Of a stretch of 64,000 bases of DNA, positions 34,729 to 42,546 are shown piece by piece. The stretch lies in contig CAZGFY010000007.1 in assembly GCA_964525015.1 (NCBI GenBank), positions 7,990 through 71,989 of the forward strand, given 5' to 3'. Source of the stretch: RGIG3102 sp964525015 (lineage in GTDB: Bacteria; Bacillota; Clostridia; Oscillospirales; Ruminococcaceae). Each line of letters begins with the position of its first letter. Position 1 is the first letter of the stretch. The notes below the pieces were generated by a model. The model had not been told where the DNA came from, did not search any database, and saw only the letters and a program-made list of their open reading frames with translations. Both the position numbers and the translations under genes were made by a program.

Positions 34729-34884
34729 TTAATTTATCTTTTTTAAAAGCAATTTAAATTGCTCTGTTTTAATAAAAATACAAGTAGGACCTGATTTTAA
34801 GTCATTAAGCGAAATATTATTATCTAAAATTATTTCTTTTATAATTTTAGCATTAAGTTTACTTATAATTTTTATCCTTAATAT
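34729..34884 (-). pseudogene. Possible decayed coding remnant
   Basis: Between GNAT and the MerR gene a 52-codon frame without ATG, GTG or TTG runs to a stop at 34729. Its translation (ending LKSGPTCIFIKTEQFKLLLK plus KIN) has a protein-like composition, so it may be the 3' end of a lost gene. It could equally be chance in AT-rich DNA. The rest of the roughly 350-bp gap holds only the MerR-type promoter. Confidence 0.3.
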
Positions 34885-34969
34885 CTATAATTTACTTTAT
34901 ACTAATTATACAAAAACTAAAAGATATTTTCAAGATGTATAAATTTATGGTAAAATATTAAAAAAGGTG

Positions 34970-35000
34970 TTGACATTAACGCTTCGTAATAGTGTATCTT
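34970..35000 (+). promoter_or_regulatory. MerR-type promoter with 19-bp spacer and dyad
   Basis: TTGACA (34970-34975) and TATCTT (34995-35000) are 19 bp apart, the overlong spacing that MerR-family activators correct by twisting DNA. The spacer holds an imperfect dyad, ATTAACG-CTT-CGTAAT (34975-34990). It lies 21 bp before the regulator's own start codon, so autoactivation is likely. Confidence 0.75.
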
Positions 35001-35021
35001 TATAAATAGGGGGTGAAGAAA

Positions 35022-35768
35022 ATGAATTATAAAACAAGTGAAATAGCGAAAATATCAGGAGTTTCATCGAGAACTTTAAGATACTATGATGAGATAAACC
35101 TACTAAGACCAAACAAAGTTGATGCTAATGGATATCGAGTTTACACAGATAATGAAGTAGATAAACTGCAGATGATACTTTTTTATCGTGAAATGGGTAT
35201 GCCACTTGAAGAAATAAAAATGCTTATATCTTCAGATAATTTTGATAAAGAAAAGGCATTAGAATCTCATTTAAAAATTTTATATGAGAAGAAAAGTTTG
35301 CTTGAAGAAATGATTCTAAACGTTACCCAAACAATAAAATCACAGAAAGAAGGTATACAAATGTCAAACAGTGAAAAATTTAAAGGATTAGAATTAATAG
35401 CTGAAAATGAATCAAAGTATGGAAAAGAGCTAAGAGAAAAATATGGCGATGAAGTTATAAATAAATCTTTTGAAAAAATTAAAAAAGGCAATTTTGATGA
35501 TATTAAAAAAGCAACAGAAATATTGAATGATAGCCTAGTAACTGCTTTTAAAACAAATGATGCATCATCTAATGAAGCAGTAATCGCTTGCGATAATCAT
35601 AAAAATTTACTACTGCTCACTTGGCCGGATGGAACTTATTCAAAGGAAAGTCAGCTAGCGTTAGTTGAAAGCTTTACAGAAGATGAAAGATTTACAAGTT
35701 ATTATGAAAATATAGAAAAAGGCTTGATGGATTTTTTCTATAAGGCAACAAAAAATTATTGCAAATAA
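35022..35768 (+). CDS. MerR family transcriptional regulator with TipAS-type ligand domain
   Basis: A 248-residue regulator. The N-terminal winged helix (residues 1-70) reads YKTSEIAKISGVSSRTLRYYDEINLLRP, the MerR signature, followed by a dimerisation helix (about 75-115). The C-terminal 125 residues match the TipAS antibiotic-recognition domain (ending FTSYYENIEKGLMDFFYKAT), as in TipAL and Mta. Such proteins bind thiopeptides or other drugs and activate efflux genes; the ligand is not known. Start ATG 35022 has AGGGGGTG seven bases upstream. The promoter places the transcription start only about 15 bases before the start codon. Confidence 0.9.
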   Translation: MNYKTSEIAKISGVSSRTLRYYDEINLLRPNKVDANGYRVYTDNEVDKLQMILFYREMGMPLEEIKMLISSDNFDKEKALESHLKILYEKKSLLEEMILNVTQTIKSQKEGIQMSNSEKFKGLELIAENESKYGKELREKYGDEVINKSFEKIKKGNFDDIKKATEILNDSLVTAFKTNDASSNEAVIACDNHKNLLLLTWPDGTYSKESQLALVESFTEDERFTSYYENIEKGLMDFFYKATKNYCK

Positions 35769-35794
35769 AATTGATGAAATATATTATTAAATTA

Positions 35795-35841
35795 AAAAAA
35801 CACAAATGCTAATTTTAAAAAAATCGGCATTTGTGTTTTTT
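35795..35841. terminator. Bidirectional terminator between MerR and MscS genes
   Basis: AAAAAACACAAATGC (35795-35809) pairs with GCATTTGTGTTTTT (35827-35840), with A/T runs on both sides. Confidence 0.85.
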
Positions 35842-35862
35842 ATATAATTAAAATATAGTTAT

Positions 35863-36939
35863 TTATTTTTCGTTATAAACTGTGAATGTTTGGAATGCAA
35901 AGTCGGTGTTTTCTTTTTCAACTATATCCATAATTATATACTGAACTTTTTCTTTTAAAAGTAGGTGTTCCGGAAGTGCGATAGGGAATGAATGATACTG
36001 AACTAATATATCAAGGCTTGACGCTGAATAATTATCAAAACGAACTATAATTGTGTCTGATTTTATTTCAGGAATTAATTTTAATTCTTCATTTATTTTA
36101 TCAATAACAGTTTGCATTGTTTCCTTACTAGTTGAATAAATTAAACCAATGCTTATTTTTGTTCTTCTTAAATTCATTAAAGTCCAGTTTGTTATGCTAT
36201 CATTGCTTAGTTTATTATTTGGAACAGTGATTAAAGCGTTATCAAAAGTTCTAACTCTTGAAGAACGGAAATTAATCTCTTCCACAACCCCTTCAATACT
36301 ACCAGTTGAAATCCAATCGCCGATTTTAAAAGGTTTATCCATTAAAATCATAACACCAGAAAAGAAGTTTGAGGCTGTGTCTTGTGCTGCTAATGCAAAT
36401 GTTAAACCGGTTAGCCCAAGGCCTGTAATAAGTCCTGCCACATCAAAATTAAGCTGGTCTAATATCATAACAACAGTTAGTGCGATAACTAATGCTTTAA
36501 CTATATTAATAAAAAATCTTGAAAGTGTTTTGCTTTTATCCTCTAAGGCTTTTGCAAGATTAGGAAAAAAAATATTATAGTAGTTAATAAGATTTAATAA
36601 TGAAACACAGATAAGCAAAACGCTCACTATATCAATAAAATCACCTGCTAATATGCTAATAATTTGTGAAATAGCAGATGGTAGAGGGAAGATTGCTAAT
36701 AATAAATAAATACCAAAAGCTTTTAAACTGTATAATATTGGCTTTCTAAAGCTTTCAACAAAAGCGTTTTGGAATTCAGTAGATTTTTTGCGAAAAAACT
36801 TTGGAACAATTTTTAAAATTAAGTTTGTGATAGATTTTGCACCATAAAAAAATATAACAAATAAAAGTAAAGCAGTAGCTACACTTACCAATGAAAAACT
36901 AGTGATTAAATCCATCAATGCGTTGGTGACATAAAACAT
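35863..36939 (-). CDS. Small-conductance mechanosensitive channel, MscS family
   Basis: A 358-residue membrane protein. Four or so hydrophobic segments precede the pore helix region GLITGLGLTGLTFALAAQDTASNFFSGVMILMDKPF, the Gly/Ala-rich TM3 signature of MscS, then the cytoplasmic beta domain with GDWISTGSIEGVVEEINFRSSRVRTFDNALITVPN. It opens on membrane tension to release solutes on osmotic downshock. The extra N-terminal helices make it longer than E. coli MscS (286 residues). AAAGGAG precedes ATG 36939. Confidence 0.93.
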   Translation of the reverse strand: MFYVTNALMDLITSFSLVSVATALLLFVIFFYGAKSITNLILKIVPKFFRKKSTEFQNAFVESFRKPILYSLKAFGIYLLLAIFPLPSAISQIISILAGDFIDIVSVLLICVSLLNLINYYNIFFPNLAKALEDKSKTLSRFFINIVKALVIALTVVMILDQLNFDVAGLITGLGLTGLTFALAAQDTASNFFSGVMILMDKPFKIGDWISTGSIEGVVEEINFRSSRVRTFDNALITVPNNKLSNDSITNWTLMNLRRTKISIGLIYSTSKETMQTVIDKINEELKLIPEIKSDTIIVRFDNYSASSLDILVQYHSFPIALPEHLLLKEKVQYIIMDIVEKENTDFAFQTFTVYNEK

Positions 36940-37021
36940 AAAATATCTCCTTTTGATATATAATAAAGTATGGAATATAGTAACACCTAATTAAAAAAAA
37001 GTCAAATTTTAATAAAAACAC

Positions 37022-37050
37022 TTGATTTTTTGTTTAAAATGAATTATACT
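37022..37050 (+). promoter_or_regulatory. Promoter of FMN riboswitch-ribU
   Basis: TTGATT (37022-37027), 17-bp spacer, TATACT (37045-37050), about 19 bp before the riboswitch. Confidence 0.65.
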
Positions 37051-37068
37051 AAATTTGTAAACAAAGTC

Positions 37069-37184
37069 TGTTTCAGGGCGAGGTGTAATTCCTCACCGGT
37101 GGTTATAGTCCACGAGCTGGAAAATATTTCTGGTTGATTTGGTGAAACTCCAAAACCGACGGTATAGTCCGGATGAAAGAAACA
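37069..37184 (+). ncRNA. FMN riboswitch (RFN element)
   Basis: All conserved parts of the RFN element are present: the closing stem TGTTTC/GAAACA (37069-37074 with 37179-37184), AGGGCGAGGTGTAATTCCTC, ACCGGTGGTTATAGTCCACGAGC, a variable hairpin, then TGGTGAAACTCCAAAACCGA and CGGTATAGTCCGGATGAAAG. A terminator hairpin follows, so FMN binding is expected to stop transcription into ribU. Confidence 0.97.
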
Positions 37185-37208
37185 AGCATTTTTTTGTGCA
37201 ATAATTTT

Positions 37209-37252
37209 CGCCCTATTTAAGATTTTTTGATTTTAAATAGGGTGTTTTTTGT
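37209..37252 (+). terminator. FMN riboswitch expression-platform terminator
   Basis: GCCCTATTTAA pairs with TTAAATAGGGTG (about 37210-37243), then a T-run, 65 bp before the ribU start. Confidence 0.88.
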
Positions 37253-37317
37253 TTTCAAAATAAATACTTGCAAAGAAACAAGACATAATAATTATTATTG
37301 TATTTATGGAGGAAATT

Positions 37318-37917
37318 ATGAGTACACAATCAAAAAGAAAACCAATGGACACAAGAAGACTAACAGGAACAGCTATGCTTGCGGCATTAGCGTCTGTTTT
37401 AATGTTTATTAACTTTGTGCCCCCGTTAATGCCAAGTTTTATCAAAATGGATTTTTCAGAAATGCCAGCCCTGCTTGCAACTTTTGCTTATGGGCCTATG
37501 TATGGCGTTGCCGTTTCATTAATTAAAAATCTAGTGAACTTACTATCAACTTCAACTGGTGGTGTTGGCGAATTATCAAACTTTATTTTAAGTATCACAT
37601 TTATTATCCCAGCAGGGCTTATCTATCAAAGAAATAAAAGCAAAAAAGGTGCTATAATTGCAGCTTTAGTTGGTGGGATTTTAATGGCTCTTATGAGCGT
37701 TCCGTCTAATTTATATGTTGTTTATCCGATATACACAGCGTTTTTGCCGATGGAAGCTATTATTGGAATGTATCAAGCAATACTTCCAAGCGTTGATAAT
37801 TTATTAGAAGCTTTACTAATTTTTAATATGCCATACACATTTATTAAAGCTATGCTTAATTTATTAATAGTTAGCCTTATATATAAGCCACTATCACCTA
37901 TACTTCACAAAAGATAG
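37318..37917 (+). CDS. ribU: Riboflavin ECF transporter S component
   Basis: A 199-residue membrane protein with about six helices. GTAMLAALASVLMFINFVPPLMPSFIKMDFSEMPALLATFAYGP is the RibU start pattern, and KNLVNLLSTSTGGVGELSNF is the conserved flavin-binding loop region. The FMN riboswitch directly upstream confirms riboflavin as substrate. It needs the shared ECF module (two ATPases and EcfT), which is not in the window. Start ATG 37318 uses GGAGG at 37308-37312; the earlier ATG at 37306 overlaps that site. Confidence 0.94.
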   Translation: MSTQSKRKPMDTRRLTGTAMLAALASVLMFINFVPPLMPSFIKMDFSEMPALLATFAYGPMYGVAVSLIKNLVNLLSTSTGGVGELSNFILSITFIIPAGLIYQRNKSKKGAIIAALVGGILMALMSVPSNLYVVYPIYTAFLPMEAIIGMYQAILPSVDNLLEALLIFNMPYTFIKAMLNLLIVSLIYKPLSPILHKR

Positions 37918-37919
37918 GC

Positions 37920-37949
37920 TTGACAAAATATTATAATTAATGATATAAT
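37920..37949 (+). promoter_or_regulatory. metK promoter
   Basis: TTGACA (37920-37925), 18-bp spacer, TATAAT (37944-37949), 24 bp before the SAM riboswitch. The TTGACA begins right after the ribU stop codon. Confidence 0.75.
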
Positions 37950-37972
37950 ATTACACGAAAAGTAAATACTAC

Positions 37973-38073
37973 ACTTATAAAGAATGGCAGAGGGACTGGC
38001 CCTATGAAGCCTAGCAACCTATCTAAATTAATAGAAAAGGTGCTAAATCCAGCGGTGAAACCGAGAGATAAGT
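37973..38073 (+). ncRNA. SAM-I riboswitch (S box)
   Basis: The P1 stem ACTTAT/ATAAGT encloses the canonical AGAGGGACTGGCCCTATGAAG, CCTAGCAACC, GGTGCTAAATCC and GAGAGATAAG segments of the S box. It controls metK through the terminator that follows: high SAM stops transcription. Confidence 0.97.
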
Positions 38074-38083
38074 AGCTTATAAA

Positions 38084-38111
38084 GCCCAAGGTTTTGCCTT
38101 GGGCATTTTTT
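38084..38111 (+). terminator. SAM riboswitch terminator
   Basis: GCCCAAGG (38084-38091) pairs with CCTTGGGC (38097-38104), followed by ATTTTTTAT. Confidence 0.93.
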
Positions 38112-38134
38112 ATGCAAAAGAAAGGAATTTTAAA

Positions 38135-39286
38135 ATGAGAAAAGAATTTTTTACATCTGAATCAGTTACAGAAGGGCATCCAGATAAAATCGCAGACCAA
38201 ATTTCAGACGCTGTGCTAGATGCTATATTAGAAAACGACCCAGACGGGCGTGTTGCTTGCGAAACCTGCGTTACAACGGGGCTTGTAATGTGTATGGGCG
38301 AAATTACAACAAATTGCTATGTTGATATTCCAAAGCTTGCAAGAAATGTTATAAGAGATATTGGATACACAAGAGCAAAATTTGGCTTTGATAGCGAAAC
38401 TTGCGCTGTTATGACAACGATTGATGAGCAATCAGTTGATATTGCACTTGGAACAAATGATGAAGTTGGTGGAGCAGGCGATCAGGGTATGATGTTTGGT
38501 TTTGCTTGCGATGAAACTAAAGAATTAATGCCACTTCCAATTTCACTAGCTCATAAATTATCAAAAAGGCTAACTGACGTTAGAAAAGATGGAACTTTAG
38601 AATATCTAAGACCAGATGGTAAAACACAAGTTACAGTTGAGTATGATGATGGCGTGCCAACTAGAATTGATACAGTTGTTGTATCTTCACAGCACGGGCC
38701 AGAAGTATCTTTAGAAAAATTAAGAGAAGATATTATAAACACTGTTGTAAAACCAATCATTCCAGCTAATCTACTTGATGAAAACACAAAATATCACATA
38801 AACCCAACTGGGCGTTTTGTGGTTGGTGGACCACAAGGGGATAGCGGATTAACAGGAAGAAAAATCATAGTAGACACTTACGGCGGATATGCTCGTCACG
38901 GTGGCGGTGCCTTTTCAGGCAAAGACCCAACTAAGGTTGATAGAAGTGCAGCTTATGCAGCAAGATATGTTGCGAAAAATATAGTTGCAGCTGGATTTGC
39001 TAAAAAATGCGAAGTTCAATTAGCTTATGCAATCGGCGTGAAAGAGCCAGTTTCAATTTTAGTTGAAACTTTTGGCACTAACACAGTTGAAGTTGAAAAA
39101 ATCGAAAAAGCAGTTGCACAAACTTTTGATTTAACACCAAAAGGAATTATCGACACGCTAGAACTTAGAAAACCAATCTATCGTAAGTTGGCAGCTTACG
39201 GACATATCGGAAGAGAAGACCTAGGCGTTAAATGGGAACTAACAGATAAAGCAGAAGAACTAAAAACAGCAGTAGCTGGTATGTAA
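38135..39286 (+). CDS. metK: S-adenosylmethionine synthetase
   Basis: A 383-residue enzyme that makes SAM from methionine and ATP. Motifs in order: FTSESVTEGHPDKIADQISDA, GEITTNCYVDI, GAGDQGMMFGFA (methionine/ATP loop) and GGGAFSGKDPTKVDRSAAYAARY (P-loop). Complete and normal in length. Start ATG 38135 has AGAAAGGA upstream; an ATG at 38099 lies inside the riboswitch terminator. Codons 280-383, the stop and the terminator occur a second time at 41205-41596. Confidence 0.98.
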   Translation: MRKEFFTSESVTEGHPDKIADQISDAVLDAILENDPDGRVACETCVTTGLVMCMGEITTNCYVDIPKLARNVIRDIGYTRAKFGFDSETCAVMTTIDEQSVDIALGTNDEVGGAGDQGMMFGFACDETKELMPLPISLAHKLSKRLTDVRKDGTLEYLRPDGKTQVTVEYDDGVPTRIDTVVVSSQHGPEVSLEKLREDIINTVVKPIIPANLLDENTKYHINPTGRFVVGGPQGDSGLTGRKIIVDTYGGYARHGGGAFSGKDPTKVDRSAAYAARYVAKNIVAAGFAKKCEVQLAYAIGVKEPVSILVETFGTNTVEVEKIEKAVAQTFDLTPKGIIDTLELRKPIYRKLAAYGHIGREDLGVKWELTDKAEELKTAVAGM

Positions 39287-39363
39287 TAAAATTAATTGAT
39301 ATTTAAAAAGTCGAAAATATAAAGTTTTCGACTTTTTTTGATAAAAAACGACATTTTATTAAT
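38972..39363 (+). repeat. 392-bp direct repeat, copy 1 (metK 3' end and terminator)
   Basis: Bases 38972-39363 are identical, by eye at every position, to 41205-41596 (offset 2233). It covers metK codons 280-383, the stop codon, the terminator and 25 further bases. Identity ends abruptly: next is GATATG here and ATAAAA in the second copy. Confidence 0.97.
39305..39338 (+). terminator. metK terminator
   Basis: AAAAAGTCGAAAA pairs with TTTTCGACTTTTT, loop TATAAAG, then T-run. Repeated exactly at 41538-41571. Confidence 0.9.
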
Positions 39364-39493
39364 GATATGTTAATATAGAATATTATATATATTAACATAT
39401 ATTGGGTATAATAATATTGTAACTAGTTATAATGCGATAACAATTAATTATTTAAAACAATTATTAGAAATTTATTTGATGGAGGTAATAGTT

Positions 39494-40204
39494 ATGAAAA
39501 AATTAGTCAGTATTTTAATTGCTCTATCTATGGTGGTTGGATTATCACCGTCTGTTTTTGCTAATTCAAGTGGAAGCACTATTGTACTGAAAAGTGATGG
39601 CATTACACTCGATAAAACATTTGAAGTTTTTCCAGAGGTTGAAAAAATATCTAATATGTATAAATCGAATATCGGGAATATTCTTCAAGCTCAAGTATTT
39701 GATTCAAACTACAATATTGTATTAGATACTATTGAAGTTTATTCACAAGAAAAAATTATATTAGAAGATGAAATAATTTATGAGTATAAAGTTAGTGTTG
39801 AGTCAAATGGAGATATAAATATTGCGAGAGTATTTGGGCCAAAAACAACATTGTCTGGAGGGTGGGAATACTACTCATTTGGGAAGAGTCTAAGAAATGG
39901 TATAGCTCAATTTACAGGACATAATGGAAATGGTCAACCAGTACATGTGATATTGTCAAATGTATACATATCAATATACAATGGTGTGAACGTTCCAGAT
40001 ACTTTACCTGCTACAGGTCACTTTATTGGAGGTTCTGTAGGTAGTTCATTTATAGGAGCTGGCTTTGAAAGTGGATATAATATAAACGAATTAAGGTCAG
40101 AGTTTGTTATACGTGAGACGGATGTAGATGCATACGCTAAATTTGGGGATGTAGCAAGATTTCGAGTAGGAGATGATACATGGAAATTCGATGTGTTTCT
40201 ATAA
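39494..40204 (+). CDS. Secreted protein A, unknown family (tandem pair copy 1)
   Basis: A 236-residue exported protein. The signal peptide MKKLVSILIALSMVVGLSPSVFA ends in an Ala-X-Ala-like site and there is no lipobox Cys. The mature part is predicted beta-rich and has blocks shared with A' at 41735: FEVFPEVEKISNMY, IIYEYKVSVESNGDINIARVFG, GGWEYYSFGKSLRNGIA and, near the end, AYAKFGDVARFRVGDDTWKF. I do not recognise the family. ATG 39494 has GGAGG upstream; an ATG at 39476 lacks one. It sits between the metK terminator and lipoprotein B, 85 bp apart. Confidence 0.75.
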   Translation: MKKLVSILIALSMVVGLSPSVFANSSGSTIVLKSDGITLDKTFEVFPEVEKISNMYKSNIGNILQAQVFDSNYNIVLDTIEVYSQEKIILEDEIIYEYKVSVESNGDINIARVFGPKTTLSGGWEYYSFGKSLRNGIAQFTGHNGNGQPVHVILSNVYISIYNGVNVPDTLPATGHFIGGSVGSSFIGAGFESGYNINELRSEFVIRETDVDAYAKFGDVARFRVGDDTWKFDVFL

Positions 40205-40289
40205 TAATTTTAGAAAATAAAAATGTTCTTTACTGTAGTTAGATAGCCAAATATACTTTAGATATAGCTAATAAGTCAAGGAGGATATT

Positions 40290-41141
40290 ATGAAAAACCT
40301 TATCACAGTAAGTATAATATTATTAGTGATTTTAACTGGATGTACTTCGAGTGAAACATCAAAAGAGAATTTAACAGCTGATGAAAGTAGTGAAAAATTA
40401 GTTTATTTGCAAGAGATAAATTCAGCATTAGAAAAATCGAACGAATTTGAAACTATTGAAGTTCAGGGTGTTTACACTTTAAACGGGTATACACAAATGA
40501 GCACCAGATTATTTTCAAGAAATCCTAATATGTATTATCTTTATCCAACTAATAAAGAAGATGTACCATCTGGGGCATATTATGAAAATATCTATATAGA
40601 AGATGAAAACGTTATCGGAAGTATAAGGGATGCATCATTTAATGGTGGTAAGGAAGGTGAGTTAGCATTTATTGAAACTGAGATTGATACTATTTTTATA
40701 GAAGGGGAATTTACTTCTAATATCTTTGATATGGGATTAACTCAAAGTATAGATTTTATAAAAAGTATAGAAAAGGAAGATAATGTTTACACTTTAATAG
40801 CTAGTGATGCTTATTTTGAAAATGTGCGTGAGAATACAATAGAAAATATTAAAGAGCAAGGAAAAGAATTGCCAGAAGAAATGCAAGGGATTGTTAGCCA
40901 AAATATTGCATATATCGAGAGCCAAGAAAGCCCAAAATTAACAGTTATAATAAATATTGAAGATGAAAAAGCTATAAAAATAGAGCAGATAAGCAGTATG
41001 ATGGCTTCACAATTTGCAGAAAATTATACAGTCACTCAGGAAAAATTCTTAACGGAAAGTAATACCAAAATGCTTGTAATAAGATTTAATGATGAAGAAA
41101 TAAGAAATGAAATCTTAAAAGTTTATGATATGTATAAATAA
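40290..41141 (+). CDS. Lipoprotein B, unknown family (tandem pair copy 1)
   Basis: A 283-residue lipoprotein: MKNLITVSIILLVILTGC with Cys18. The mature part has YLQEINSALEKSNEFETIEVQGV, a beta-rich middle, SIEKEDNVYTLIASDAYFE, and ends RFNDEEIRNEILKVYDMYK. B' at 42547 has the same length, the same blocks and the same last 19 residues, but differs widely in between. The layout resembles secreted bacterial lipid- or peptide-binding lipoproteins of the LppX/DUF6612 kind; that is only a guess. AAGGAGG precedes the ATG. A and B are probably one operon. Confidence 0.72.
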   Translation: MKNLITVSIILLVILTGCTSSETSKENLTADESSEKLVYLQEINSALEKSNEFETIEVQGVYTLNGYTQMSTRLFSRNPNMYYLYPTNKEDVPSGAYYENIYIEDENVIGSIRDASFNGGKEGELAFIETEIDTIFIEGEFTSNIFDMGLTQSIDFIKSIEKEDNVYTLIASDAYFENVRENTIENIKEQGKELPEEMQGIVSQNIAYIESQESPKLTVIINIEDEKAIKIEQISSMMASQFAENYTVTQEKFLTESNTKMLVIRFNDEEIRNEILKVYDMYK

Positions 41142-41210
41142 TGCTAAAAAGAGTGGCGAAAGTCACTCTTTTTTCATATAATAATTTAATAAATAAAAGA
41201 AAGGGCGAAA
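41083..41210 (+). repeat. 128-bp repeat, copy 1 (B gene 3' end and terminator)
   Basis: Matches 43340-43468 with one substitution and one inserted A. It covers the last 19 codons of B, the terminator and the ribosome binding region that precedes gene C in the second copy. It ends in GCGAAA, where it fuses to the metK repeat. Confidence 0.95.
41146..41175 (+). terminator. Terminator after B
   Basis: AAAAAGAGTG (41146-41155) pairs with CACTCTTTTT (41164-41173), loop GCGAAAGT, T-run. Confidence 0.88.
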
Positions 41211-41519
41211 AATATAGTTGCAGCTGGATTTGCTAAAAAATGCGAAGTTCAATTAGCTTATGCAATCGGCGTGAAAGAGCCAGTTTCAATTTTAGTTGAA
41301 ACTTTTGGCACTAACACAGTTGAAGTTGAAAAAATCGAAAAAGCAGTTGCACAAACTTTTGATTTAACACCAAAAGGAATTATCGACACGCTAGAACTTA
41401 GAAAACCAATCTATCGTAAGTTGGCAGCTTACGGACATATCGGAAGAGAAGACCTAGGCGTTAAATGGGAACTAACAGATAAAGCAGAAGAACTAAAAAC
41501 AGCAGTAGCTGGTATGTAA
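41205..41519 (+). pseudogene. metK 3' fragment (codons 280-383)
   Basis: An untranslated copy of the last 104 codons of metK, with no mutation relative to the intact gene. It has no start codon with a binding site (GTG at 41271 is internal), and lacks both the ATP and methionine sites. The lack of any decay says the duplication, or a gene-conversion event, is recent. Confidence 0.93.
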
Positions 41520-41537
41520 TAAAATTAATTGATATTT

Positions 41538-41571
41538 AAAAAGTCGAAAATATAAAGTTTTCGACTTTTTT
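41538..41571 (+). terminator. Duplicated metK terminator
   Basis: Exact copy of the terminator at 39305-39338, now upstream of gene A'. Confidence 0.9.
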
Positions 41572-41651
41572 TGATAAAAAACGACATTTTATTAATATAA
41601 AATTTAAAAAAAATTATTATTGTAGTTAAGTTTTTAACCTATAATATAAAT

Positions 41652-41663
41652 GTAATCGATTAC
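41652..41663. promoter_or_regulatory. LacI-type palindrome upstream of A'
   Basis: GTAATCGATTAC is a perfect 12-bp palindrome with a central CG, the shape of LacI-family operators (TGTAAnCGnTTACA). It overlaps or follows a TATAAT at 41640-41645 and is 71 bp before the A' start. No such site is seen before gene A. Regulator unknown. Confidence 0.5.
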
Positions 41664-41734
41664 TTTTATATAGAACTTAATTTGTAATGGTTCTATGACA
41701 TTTGGATGTATAGTGGGATAAGGGGGTAATTTCA

Positions 41735-42427
41735 ATGAAAAAGGTTATAAGTGTAATGATAATGATTTCGATATTTTTTATGATGTCTGCAACAACTTTT
41801 GCAACATCGGATATGAGTGTTGATGAAATGAATGTAAAAGAGTTGACGTTTGATAAGGCATTTGAAATTTTTCCGCAAGCTGAGGTGATTTCAAATATTT
41901 ATAAAGTAAATAATATACAAGTACTTAGGAATGAGTTTACTACGCTAGAAAACCATTTGGGTTTAAATTATAATGAAGTGTATTCTGATCATAAAATAGT
42001 TGTAGAAGATGGTATAGTATACGAATATAAAATAAATGTGAACAATAATGGTGAAGTTAATATAGCAAGAGTTTTTGGTAATAATTTAAATGGTGGATGG
42101 GCATATTATTCTGATAGAAAAACGCTATCAAATGGTATAGCAACTTATTTAGGTGGAACAGGAGATACAATTATATATGTTACTTTAATAAATATAAATT
42201 TTACTATTTATTATGGAGTGAGTAATAAAGATTTCATTTCAAGCACACATTCTTTTGCGTCAGGTAGTATTGCAGGAACAGTTAATAATGTGGGAGGTCA
42301 AAATTTATTTAATGAGCGTACTGGATTTAAGAAGGTAGAAACAAGTAGTAATGCATACGCTGCATATGCTGGAGTAGCAATGTTTGAGCTGGGTTCAGAC
42401 ACATGGAATTTTTATTACATTCCTTAA
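41735..42427 (+). CDS. Secreted protein A', paralogue of A (tandem pair copy 2)
   Basis: A 230-residue exported protein with signal peptide MKKVISVMIMISIFFMMSATTFA. It aligns with A along its whole length through FDKAFEIFPQAEVISNIY, IVYEYKINVNNNGEVNIARVFG, GGWAYYSDRKTLSNGIATYLGG and GVAMFELGSDTWNFYYI, but identity by eye is only about one third, much lower than the perfect identity of the flanking metK repeat. AAGGGGGT precedes ATG 41735. Family and function are unknown. Confidence 0.75.
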   Translation: MKKVISVMIMISIFFMMSATTFATSDMSVDEMNVKELTFDKAFEIFPQAEVISNIYKVNNIQVLRNEFTTLENHLGLNYNEVYSDHKIVVEDGIVYEYKINVNNNGEVNIARVFGNNLNGGWAYYSDRKTLSNGIATYLGGTGDTIIYVTLININFTIYYGVSNKDFISSTHSFASGSIAGTVNNVGGQNLFNERTGFKKVETSSNAYAAYAGVAMFELGSDTWNFYYIP

Positions 42428-42546
42428 GTATTAAATGTTGATGAAGTTTTATTTATATTAATAATTTATTAACATAAAACCATTAAAATGCAAATGTGTA
42501 AATGTTATAATATATAATATAAATGAAATGATTGGAGGAAACTAAT

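Larger units (their letters stand above)
41205..41596 (+). repeat. 392-bp direct repeat, copy 2
   Basis: Perfect second copy of 38972-39363. The left edge is the hexamer GCGAAA (41205-41210), which belongs both to the upstream B-terminator block and to metK. Recombination with copy 1 would delete A and B and leave metK intact. Confidence 0.97.

Noticed and set aside
41271..41519. An 82-codon frame starting at GTG that could be called a small gene
   Set aside because: It is an exact copy of the metK C-terminus within the duplicated block, without a binding site, so it is a pseudogene fragment.
39494..42427. Proteins A and A' as lactococcin-972-type bacteriocins, because of GGW and aromatic-rich blocks
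   Set aside because: They are three times too long and the C-terminal pattern does not fit that family; no ABC immunity genes are adjacent.
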